Assembly (NCBI GenBank): GCA_002751075.1 | Contig: NAOQ01000347.1 | Coordinates: 59,030-77,103 of the forward strand | DNA length: 18,074 bases | From: Ichthyophonus hoferi | Taxonomy: Eukaryota > Opisthokonta > Ichthyosporea > Ichthyophonida > Ichthyophonidae | Reading direction: 5' to 3' | Shown: piece by piece, positions 6,601 through 14,800 of the stretch | Layout of the letters: the number at the start of each line of letters is the position of its first letter | Position numbering within the stretch: position 1 is the stretch's first letter | Notes under the pieces: model-generated | Told to the model about the DNA's origin: nothing | Seen by the model: the letters and a program-made list of their open reading frames with translations, nothing else | The model's database searches: none | Position numbers and translations under genes: made by a program

Positions 6601-9370
6601 GTGTGCTGTGTATTAAGACAACAATATTTCGCCACCCCATCTCGTGAATGAACCAGGAAATTATTTGAGTGTATCCCCCACCTGTAGGTTAGTATTATGT
6701 TAGTTAGGGTGTATATACATGTGAGTTTACATGTACTAGGTGAGAAATACGCACATGGATAAGTGCATATATATGGATATGAATGAGGTAAGGTTTAATG
6801 CATAATAAATAAGACAACAACCTAGAAAGAAAATTACAAACTACAAGGTATAAAGATACAAATGGAATAGAAATTAGACAAGAGTAGTACCAGAAGATAA
6901 TATAAGGTAATATGAAGGCCGGGGCAGGTGGTCTTGCAGATGCAAGTAAATCAATTACGTGAGTACAGAGCGAAAAAGCAGTGAAAAGCATAATACATTT
7001 GTAGGTGAGAAAAGAAGAAAATAATAATAGATAGAAAACACTAATAGGGTGGCTTTAATAATCAATATTAAGGCAGAATATAAAAAGGAAATATCGTTGT
7101 GATTTATTAATAGGTACGTTTCTACTACTAAGAGAGATGTGAAAAGAAATAAAGTGCGACTATAATTATTTATGAAGTAGTATTGGTATTGTACGATAAC
7201 ATTACTTCTATCCAAGTAAAAACAATCAATAGGTGTGTATTAATATTTAACAACAATTCTTATGAATTTAAAATTAATACCAACTTTAATTAGGGATTAT
7301 GCACATAAGCGTAATAAATAGATGTTGAAGGCCTGTTGTAAGTCATAAGCCACATAATTATGAAACAAAAACATATTAAACAAACTAACATAAAAATAAT
7401 CCAAAAGTTTATCATTAACTACAATTAAATAAATATCACTTTACCGTTTGTTCTCATAAAGGTTGGGTACTCGGTCTTATCACTGAGTAAAGACAGTGTA
7501 GCTGTGGGGGAAATTTGTGGGATCCGAAACAACTGAGCTACATATTGAGCTGTGAGTGCTGGAAGAGAAAAGGTGGGGCCAAGAATGGCTACCAGGGTAT
7601 CGTCTTTGATCAGTTCCAGCGTTTGTATGCCGGCTTCCTTGATATCAAAATAATATTTACAGTCAGTATATAAAGTTTTATTTTTTTTGCATATAAATAA
7701 TGTTAAATTGGAGTATGGTCTTTTTTATTTGGATTGGTATTGAGAGGAAGGGGGTAGGATGGTAATGATTGATGTTTGCGGTTTTGAGCACACGCATTAG
7801 CATAAAAAATGGGCTGGCTTATATGTCTACGAATGCGCTTAAAAATACATATATTTAACAAGTCTCATGTTAAATGTAAAATGGACTGGGTCAGATGTAC
7901 GTGTTAATGATATTCATCCAATAATGCATATCCAAAAATCAGCAAAAATACTATGTCCTTACCCTTTATATAATTTTCATCATCTCTTTATCCCCAGATG
8001 CTTCAAGGAATATAAAAAAACTTGCAAACTTATTTACATCTTCAGTCCAAATGATTGCGTATTCCATAAGATATTTGAGCTACCTACCCTTTCACTCCCC
8101 TGTGCATCTGCCTCTTTCAAGATTAGCTTGGCGCCAGGAAGAATATTGGGATTTCTGTTTACCATATCAACGGCGATTTGAGCAGCTGCCCTCATAGTAT
8201 GCCCAATGGAAGGTACCACACTGATATCATGAAGCATTCCAATTGTATAATTTATATTTTTGGGGGAGTCCGTAGATGATGCCGATGAGTTAGCCATGGG
8301 TAGGCTGGAAGTAATGTCAAAGTCACCAGGAGATGAAACCATGGATGAGAGTTCATGTGTTTCTGAAATAGCTGTGTGAAGATCTGCTAGGTTTAAAGAG
8401 GCATCTACAGCATTGTTTGTTGTTGCCAAGGGGACCTTTGCCGAGGTTATTGTAAGGATTTGGACGTCGGCTATAGCCGTTGACATTCCATCATTTAGTT
8501 GACCCTTAGGTTAGAAATAAATAAGTGAAATTGTGTAAATGAAGGGTGTTGAGAGTAATAGTAAAATGTGAAAGTAGACAAGCATATCTTTTATACGTGA
8601 ATATGCACATATACATATAGAGGGTACCTTTACCGAGGTTGTTGCAAGGGATTGGACGTCGGCTATAGCCGTTGACATTCCATCGTTCAGTTGACCCTTA
8701 GGTTAGAAATAAATAAGTAAAATTGTGGAAATGAAGGGTGTTCGTAGTAATAGTAAAATGTGAAAGTAGACATGCATATCTTTTATATGTGAATATACAC
8801 ATATACATATAGTATAAGTACGTCTTTAAATATGTGGCTCTATCAATTTAATACTATTACTGCTGTAGATCTCTGTTTTTATTTGAACGGCAAAAACATA
8901 CAATGGTTGAAAATAGTTTCCAATATTTATTTATTTCTTTTTCACGAGTCGAATGCTTGCATATTTAAATCATATTATCTTTTATAGCTGAAAGCGAAAT
9001 AGTAATAAATGACATCAATAGAGGAAAAATAGAAGATGAAAAGTTCGAGTAAAACTGAGAAATAGAAACCAGTATAAGAATATAATTTTCAAACGCTCAA
9101 TATTAATAGGTAACACAGATATAAACCCATTTAGAGATTCTCCAGAATAATAGCAACACAGATATAACATTTAAAAAAATTCAAAGGACAGAAAAAAAAA
9201 CAATGTAATTCCTAGCCCACTTGCAATACATAATAGGAAGCTATAGAATGATGGCCATATTAAGGTTCTGTATCTTTACATACCAATACAGTGGAGCTCA
9301 GTTGACTAATAGCAGCAAGATAAAGGTGGAAAAAGTGCCGGTGTCTTCCGGTAAGCAAGAACAAGTTCAT
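2977..9370 (-). CDS. GABA-B-like class C G-protein-coupled receptor, complete, eight exons
   Basis: Exons 9370-9284, 8696-8634, 8504-8088, 7637-7445, 6681-6275, 5335-4841, 4535-4027 and 3646-2977 all join in phase at GT-AG sites into about 946 residues, the size of GABBR1/2. Order: signal peptide (1 to about 25); Ser/Thr-rich stem (about 50-133); Venus-flytrap domain (about 134-520) with INYTIG, VAILGPTFSLPA, YPTFMRT and WFIHEMGWRNIVVL; six cysteines (533-564); seven helices (about 577-834) with the class C cysteine pair in TM3 (640) and the second extracellular loop (735); and a coiled coil (about 874-898). Family role: plasma-membrane obligate dimer, ligand closes the flytrap, signals through G proteins. 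Ligand unknown: the GABA-contacting residues are not clearly conserved. The coiled coil supports GABA-B over mGlu kinship; the cysteines are unusual for GABA-B. The end SSI fits a class I PDZ-binding motif. Confidence 0.88.
3647..4026 (-). other. Receptor intron 7
   Basis: 380 bases, GTATGC to ACACACAG. No embedded gene seen; open frames on either strand here have no coding signature. Confidence 0.7.
4027..4535 (-). CDS. Receptor exon 7: TM1-TM4
   Basis: Starts after ACATATAG in phase 0 with GPLATRCSLC, which finishes the cysteine linker. TM1 (NAISVVCLLICLLIALWGFL), TM2, TM3 with the conserved cysteine (SDVLCIYRIW), a Ser/Arg-rich second intracellular loop and TM4 (FTYCLVYITVIVMWLIFW) follow. 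It ends in phase 2 at TAA|GTATGC. The acceptor choice rests on being the only AG that keeps phase and frame from exon 6. Confidence 0.85.
4536..4840 (-). other. Receptor intron 6
   Basis: 305 bases inside the cysteine-linker coding region. A short minus-strand open stretch near 4640 (ACKHASTAT) was considered as an extra exon but is not needed for phase. Two CCAATCGG motifs lie 43 bases apart. Confidence 0.65.
4841..5335 (-). CDS. Receptor exon 6: end of flytrap and start of cysteine linker
   Basis: 165 codons, phase 0 to 0, ending at a CAG|GTATGT donor. ATYSAVLVIAQAL and SDGQVFAEFDKSTGDRLIEY match the C-terminal flytrap helices and the GxVxFDxxGDR-like strand. The last 22 residues contain four cysteines (MEEC, GTC, SSC, GYC), starting a linker that finishes in exon 7. 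Confidence 0.88.
5336..6274 (-). other. Receptor intron 5
   Basis: 939 bases from GTAAAT to ATATATCAG, AT-rich, with a short (AT)n run near 6160-6175. No gene or repeat family recognised. Confidence 0.7.
6275..6681 (-). CDS. Receptor exon 5: flytrap lobe 2
   Basis: Begins after AACCTACAG in phase 1 and encodes GGGYTQIISWFIHEMGWRNI, matching the K-x-F-x-x-W-G-W-K-x-I segment of GABA-B receptors. It continues through ARSLGMLDVGWQWIGNDGW to ANR in phase 0 at AGG|GTAAAT. Confidence 0.88.
6682..7444 (-). other. Receptor intron 4
   Basis: 763 bases, phase 1. The hydrophobic open frames within it have the composition of AT-rich noncoding DNA and match nothing recognised. Confidence 0.7.
7445..7637 (-). 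CDS. Receptor exon 4: flytrap lobe 1
   Basis: Encodes EAGIQTLELIKDD, VAILGPTFSLPALTA and FRIPQISPTATLSLLSD, ending YPTFMRTN in phase 1 at ACG|GTAAAG. These match the lobe-1 region of class C receptors that contributes ligand contacts. The acceptor is weak in pyrimidines, but a TACTGAC branch-like element lies just upstream and no other AG occurs in that stretch. Confidence 0.85.
7638..8087 (-). other. Receptor intron 3
   Basis: 450 bases, phase 0, with a T-run near 7680 and no other structure seen. Confidence 0.7.
8088..8504 (-). CDS. Receptor exon 3: stem and start of the flytrap domain
   Basis: 139 codons, phase 0 to phase 0, ending AGG|GTAGGT. The first about 83 residues are Ser/Thr/Ala-rich and look like an extended, possibly glycosylated stem with an NSS sequon. 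The Venus-flytrap domain then begins at INYTIGMLHDISVVPSIGH (an NYT sequon) and runs through NPNILPGAKLILKEADAQ, typical of the first strand and helix of lobe 1. Confidence 0.85.
8430..8621. repeat. 192-bp tandem duplication, downstream copy (contains 5' part of exon 3)
   Basis: Aligned to 8622-8813 with a constant 192-base offset and no gaps; about 16 differences were counted by eye (near 92% identity). The unit spans the first 63 bases or so of exon 3, its acceptor and about 117 bases of intron. Confidence 0.93.
8622..8813. repeat. 192-bp tandem duplication, upstream copy (contains exon 2)
   Basis: Partner of 8430-8621. Both copies end in the same ATACATATAG stretch. Here the minus strand carries GTAAAG where the other copy has GCAAAG, giving a consensus 5' splice site. 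Confidence 0.93.
8634..8696 (-). CDS. Receptor exon 2: 21-residue cassette from the upstream copy of a tandem duplication
   Basis: Encodes GQLNDGMSTAIADVQ plus SLATTS between a TAACCTAAG acceptor and a TCG|GTAAAG donor, phase 0 on both sides. The first 15 residues are identical to the start of exon 3, because a 192-bp unit containing acceptor and exon was duplicated. In the downstream copy the donor dinucleotide reads GC and the frame continues. The exon can be included or skipped without a frame change; whether it is spliced in is untested. Confidence 0.55.
8697..9283 (-). other. Receptor intron 1
   Basis: 587 bases from GTATGT to CTAACCTAAG. Its 3' part (8697-8813) belongs to the tandem duplication; the rest is AT-rich with nothing recognised. 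Confidence 0.6.
9284..9370 (-). CDS. Receptor exon 1: start codon and signal peptide
   Basis: Starts at the first ATG after an in-frame TAA and encodes 29 residues beginning MNLFLLTGRHRHFFHLYLAA, a hydrophobic leader with a likely cleavage site near AISQLSS. It ends at a near-ideal donor, TTG|GTATGT, in phase 0, matching the phase-0 acceptors of the next two exons. The leader is interrupted by basic residues (GRHRH), so the exon assignment is good but not certain. Confidence 0.65.
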
Positions 9371-9428
9371 ATTCAAATAACAATGTACCCTATCCAAGGC
9401 AATGGTTTAACAACTCTTGCCTCGCTAA

Positions 9429-9440
9429 GTCCTCGAGGAC
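9429..9440. promoter_or_regulatory. 12-bp perfect palindrome upstream of the receptor start codon
   Basis: GTCCTCGAGGAC lies 59-70 bases upstream of the receptor ATG, in the presumed 5' UTR or proximal promoter. It could be a dimeric factor site or an RNA hairpin; this is inference from symmetry and position only. Confidence 0.3.
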
Positions 9441-11059
9441 ATCCGTATATGCGTGTTAACCTTCTTTGACAAAAGTTATTGCTAACTAGCTAAGGTTTAT
9501 CGTTGATTTTTAACAGAATTGCTTAGCAACTATTGATTATCTAGCATCCTACGACACTTTAAACTTGAGTATAATATTATTCTTTCATACCGACCTTATA
9601 TTATATTAAAAAACAATAAAGCGTTTAAAAAGAAAAAAGAAAAGAAACGCAAGCAATTTGCCTGCAGATTGCAGAAGTTTAGCTAAGTCAGAAAAGTATT
9701 AGCATGCTGTTTAATGGATTCATTCAATTTATAATTATCTTAAATATTATGTATACTAACTACATGCTGCGTGTATACTTGGGTTACCAACTTAATATTA
9801 TACCCATAAATACTACAAATGCATCCAATTGGCCAATTCAAATTAGACATAAACAATCTGGGAAAATTAGCAAAGGAATTTATCAAAGGAATTGAAACAA
9901 ATCACATTTGGTTCGTTGTTATCTTTAGTTAACCAATAGGAAAACATTTAGCTTTTTGGAATAAAATCATCGGAAAAAAGCGGTTCCATCTTTTATTTTA
10001 TTTGCTTTTTAGTGTTATGGTAAGATTTTTTTTTTCATCCTCACCTAATGCATACTATTATTTCTTTTTTCTTGAAAATATTTGTTATTAGCGTCATAGT
10101 CAAAAAAAAATTAGAACATATTAGTGCTAATGACATTTTAAGTTTTAAATTCTTATTTCAGAGCTGATACACACGACGGATTTTGATGGCATTTGTCTTT
10201 AAAAGGTACACCAACCGTTCCTATTAAGATTGAACATATTCTCTGTTAATAAGTTTAACTCTTCTTTCTTACCCTTTTTTGCAGTAGTTTCCCCATGCTA
10301 AAACCGTCTTCTACCAATTTCTTTTTTCTCTTTGCCATAACTTTGTTAAGAGTTAATTTATACAGATTGATATACTTCCAGAATTACTTGAACAACACCA
10401 CTTTTCTATAAGTGACCTGCGCTCTAATTCTACTTACAAATCAGATTTCTCTTTCAGGAAAAATTTATAAGACTATTTTTTATTTATGTTCAAGCAATTC
10501 CTTGACAACCATTCACAACTACTCTAAGATTAATAAGCAGAAGTTCCATATATATCATGTTTCAAAGTTTGAATGTTGTTTAATTTTATGGTTTTAACTA
10601 TTGGTCAACTGTGTTTTTGACTTTTCTCGCCTTTCCTTAATACCCCATTTTAATATTACTATGTTATTTGCGCTTTAAGCATAAACTTCCATATGATAGC
10701 CTATTTTTATTTTTATTTTTATTTTTAATTCTTAAGAAAATATGAATTTGAGAATCTAAATGACAGTAGCTTTAATGATGCTATTCCTTCTTAAAGGTAA
10801 ATATTGCATTTCTCTCTCTAGTATAGCCTCCAGAAAAACAGCTACTATCTCACCCCTATACCTTAGCCAGCCTATGAAAATGACTTAATGGCAATAGCAG
10901 GGCATGATATTAAATTATTACTTGAATGGCCGTACATATTAGGATCTACACCCTCTATCAGAGGTAGCGGGCTATTTAATACGCAAGCGGATCGTGTATA
11001 TATCATATTGATATTATAGTCTCCAAGTTGGTTATTTAATGTTAATGCAAAAGCACCTA

Positions 11060-11108
11060 ATATAATATAACATAATATAATACAATATAATATAATACAA
11101 TATAATAT
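11060..11108. repeat. (TATAA)n-type low-complexity repeat
   Basis: Interspersed TATAA and TACAA pentamers over about 50 bases in the intergenic region. Confidence 0.8.
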
Positions 11109-11649
11109 CAATTTAAAGAAGTCTCTATTACCATTTTCCTTTCTTAATTTTGACGTACCTTGAGTAACCAATCATTATTATTTCATACAAAAGGATGGGG
11201 GCTAATAAATATTATCATGGTAATATAATTTCAAAATGAGTGGTTAGATATTAATGCTAAATTACTAGATAGATTATCTATTAAAGGATTAAAGGGCATG
11301 TCTACCACCCTTCTCAATCCATCAAATACCCTCCAACCATCAATCCCTATGCAATGCACGACCTAACATTTGGCATATAACGGCAACATGGTCCTTCACT
11401 ATGTCTGTCCTTCATACTTTATATCATACCATTATATGAGCTCGATAAAATTAAACAGTGATTAATTACCAGTTAATCATTAATCTATACTCTCTATAGT
11501 ATCTGATTGTGTATTTCTATGATTCCATTGAATTATCGAGTTCTGCTACCTTGTTTTCATACTTTCGCTTAAGACCAGCTCTGCATAAGCTCCTATGATA
11601 ACATTATATGAGCTGGATTAAATTAATGTGTAGGCACTATATAGTATAT

Positions 11650-11895
11650 CTATAGATCTTGTGGCTCCTCGTCAGTCAGCCATTCCTCATCAGATTCACT
11701 CTCTACCCATCTCACACCCTTCTCCATTGTAGCAGTCTGGCCTGGTTTTGGTTTAGTCTGGGCAGTCACAGTCAGCCCTCTAGCCCAACGGGTATACCGT
11801 GCAACCTGTAAGGGGCTGACTGAGGGATGGCATTGGGAGAGGGCCTCGTTCATGTCAGTTGGTGTGATGGTGGCTGCTGGAAGTGCCTCCATATC
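11650..11895 (-). CDS. AAA gene last exon: C-terminal helix and acidic tail
   Basis: Begins after ACATACACAG in phase 0 with DMEALPAATITPTDMNEAL, then QCHPSVSPLQVARYTRWARG. This corresponds to the helical end of AAA D2 domains (known PEX6 form: LTPSVSxxELxxY). A basic stretch and an acidic tail (ESESDEEWLTDEEPQDL) precede the TAG. Confidence 0.85.
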   Translation of the reverse strand, partial: DMEALPAATITPTDMNEALSQCHPSVSPLQVARYTRWARGLTVTAQTKPKPGQTATMEKGVRWVESESDEEWLTDEEPQDL

Positions 11896-14800
11896 CTGTG
11901 TATGTGTATGTAGTTGTTTTTGCGTGGGAGCATTTAGTGAATGAAGGACTGATGACTGAATGAATGAGTATATTTCCATAGTTTCAGAGGTAGGCCAGGT
12001 AGTTGTATAAACTAATAAATCAAGGTTGACGCCAATACCAAGCGAGATAGAATAGAGGAGAGTCATGAAAATAATACCTTACATAGTAATATACATTATA
12101 TGGTAATAAATATACCTTATATGGTAATAAATATACCTTATATGGTAATATATGAGTATCAGATACTGAACTTCGGGGGAGTATTTTTCATTTCTGCAAC
12201 AGACTGTATATATACCTTATATACCTCCTGCTCAGCAACAACAATTACTTGAACCTTTGCACTAGTGATATTAGAAGATATCAAAACTATCATGTAACCA
12301 CATACAAACACAATCACATACATAAAAATAACAGTGTATGGCTGTCCATCCACCACACCATCCTATATAGATTATCTTTTACTGTCCTATCCGAACATGT
12401 GCATGCAGGAGATATGGAATGCACACGATAGAGATAGAAATAGAGATAGAAATATAGATTTAGCTAGAGATAGAAATAAAGATAAATATAGACCTCAGAG
12501 TGAGGATGATTGGCCAGGGATCGACGAATGGCATTCATCATAGCACACCGACAGAGATTAACCAGATCGGCCCCACCATATCCTTCTGTCTGATTGGCTA
12601 ACATGGCCACGTCAACCCTGCTATCCAATGATATCTTGTCTAACTTTAGGCGAATAATATGCTCTGAGATCAACAGAAGAGAGGGCCAAGGAAGATTAGA
12701 TATTGTAACTACTATATAGATTATATCTGAGTGACATTTAGTCAATGTGGGGCCGTCTATATATATATATATGTCCATAAATGGATCAGAAAAAAAGGGG
12801 AGAGAAAAAGAAAAAGAAATAGGTAGAATAAAATGTAAAGTTAAAACGAACAAGTATCAAGATACAAGATATGACAAACAACTGGGCATGCATACAATGT
12901 TGCTTATGTTGACTGACTTAACATCCACTCATGGATAGATAAGAGGGCGTGGTGATATGTATGGTAAGATTCCATTGTGTACAATCATATATTATCTCAA
13001 TTTACCTTCCCATCCAATCATCTTCCTCTTTATAATAACTAGTAGCTAGTACTACCAGTAACAATCACAATTTAAACTGAGATGGAAGGGCGGTAATGGC
13101 TTGCAAATGGATGGTATCAGTATAAGCAAGATTCAACCATATGATATGATATGATACGATATAATATGATATGATATAGTATGATATAGTATAATATGGT
13201 ATGATATGGTATAATACGATAGGATATGGTATAACATGTATTCCCTACCCCTAGCTGTATAGTCAGGGAGAGGCACATATATAATGTCTTCCAGCCGTCC
13301 AGGTCTTAATAGGCCAGGGTCTAAGGTCTCTGGAGCACTGGTTACCGCTACACCAATGAAATAAAGGGGTATAGATAAGAGAGAGCCAATGGGTAAAGGA
13401 AACATAAGAGAGGGATAGGTCAATTCACTGTTCCTATCAGGGCATCAACAGATAAACCAATGAAAGAGGGAATGAGAGTAAAGATTAATGTGTGTAATAA
13501 AGTATAGTACAGTGTAAGAAGGTGATTGGGGGGACTTTGTATACTATATATGTATAAACATACCATTAAAAATATACATATACAGGACCATACACATAAG
13601 AATATAACTTTCTACCAAGATGCACTTACTAGTATATACATACGTACATCAAAACTAATACACGCTTATATAAAGGAAGCTACCTACCTAGAACTACCAC
13701 CCCTGGACAGGTAGCCAATGCATCCAGCTCTATAAAAAGCTGTGACACGAGCTTAGCCATGTGCGTACCCGAGGTGGCCCTGTTACCAAACATGGCCTGA
13801 ACCTACACCCCAGAGAGAGAGAGAGATAGAGGTAGAGGGAGAGGTAGAGGGAGATTAGAAGCCTCATTCATTTAGTCTGCTGCCCCTCTCCACATATATA
13901 CGTATATATATACATATACCAACCTATAACAATAGTATTTTTAATGTCTCTCCCACTTGTTTCCCACTACATATTCATATCTTAACTGGCGTGTTATTGT
14001 AACCCTCCTAATAAATACTCTTTCTTATCCAATAATAAATAATACATAGACTCTCTCCCTGTCTTTTTTTCTAGGACTATTACTGATTGGTTAACAGACC
14101 AGTTGAATGGCTCTAATGCGATTGACAGGGATTAAGAGGAGTGTAAATAAGGGTCTAATCAGAACATAAAGAAGATCAACTTAGATCTAGACCAATGAGA
14201 AATGGGGATTACCTCATCAAAGAAAAGGATGCAAGGTGCTGATTGACGGGCTGTTGCAAACAGGGTTGCAAGTCGCTTCTCTGACTCGCCAACCTATATG
14301 TAAGATAGGATAGGATAAGATAGGTAAGACGGTCTTCCCATATCCACTTTGTAATACTTTCTCTCTTTCTCCCATAGTCGTGTTTACATATATTCAGTTG
14401 TTGATGTAACGGACACTACCCAAGAAAACATCCAGAAGTAGTGACCTCAATAACAAATCTCTATCTCTATCTTACCTCATACTATTACTAACGCGTTAAA
14501 TATTTAATAAGAGCGCATAAGCCAAAGTGAATAAAGGCAAAGCAGACGTATATATGTAGACAGTAAAACAAACACAACCATGCAACTGAAGTTTAAAACT
14601 AATCGTAACTTGTTAGTTACATATACATATAACCACCTAAGAAAATTCTTTACAAAAATAAAAGATTGACACATACTATATGAAAAGTCGTTGATATATA
14701 TGTTAATAGATTATAAAAGATATAGTAATAGAAAGTTCATGTATGTGATGTAAGTATCGCTAATATTGAATGTCATATATACACATAAACTTAGTACCTC

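Larger units (their letters stand above)
9371..11649. other. Intergenic region between receptor 5' end and AAA gene 3' end
   Basis: About 2.3 kb with no recognised gene. It should hold the receptor promoter and the AAA gene 3' UTR. Seen: a palindrome AATTGGCCAATT (9827-9838), a (TTTTTA)n run near 10702-10727, a (TATAA)n-type run at 11060-11108, and a near-repeat of TTATATGAGCT around 11432 and 11604. Open frames at 9704-9895 and 10412-10597 look like chance. One at 10872-11060 (minus) is noted separately. No AATAAA was found close downstream of the AAA stop. Confidence 0.6.
11896..12493 (-). other. AAA gene intron before the last exon
   Basis: 598 bases from a weaker donor (GTCTAT) to CACACAG. 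It holds two tandem repeats, listed separately, and no exon is seen. Confidence 0.7.

Noticed and set aside
7621-7670. Receptor exon 4 starting further upstream so as to include a cysteine (DCKYYFDIK)
   Set aside because: The reading frame is open there, but no AG acceptor exists upstream within the stretch, and the sequence looks like a branch point followed by the acceptor at 7638.
9221-9469. 82-codon plus-strand open frame
   Set aside because: It is the antisense of the receptor signal-peptide exon and its flank, which has a better start, donor and phase match on the minus strand.
12334-12543. Plus-strand open frame rich in DRDRN repeats
   Set aside because: It is the translation of the GATA-type simple repeat and overlaps the AAA lid exon on the other strand.
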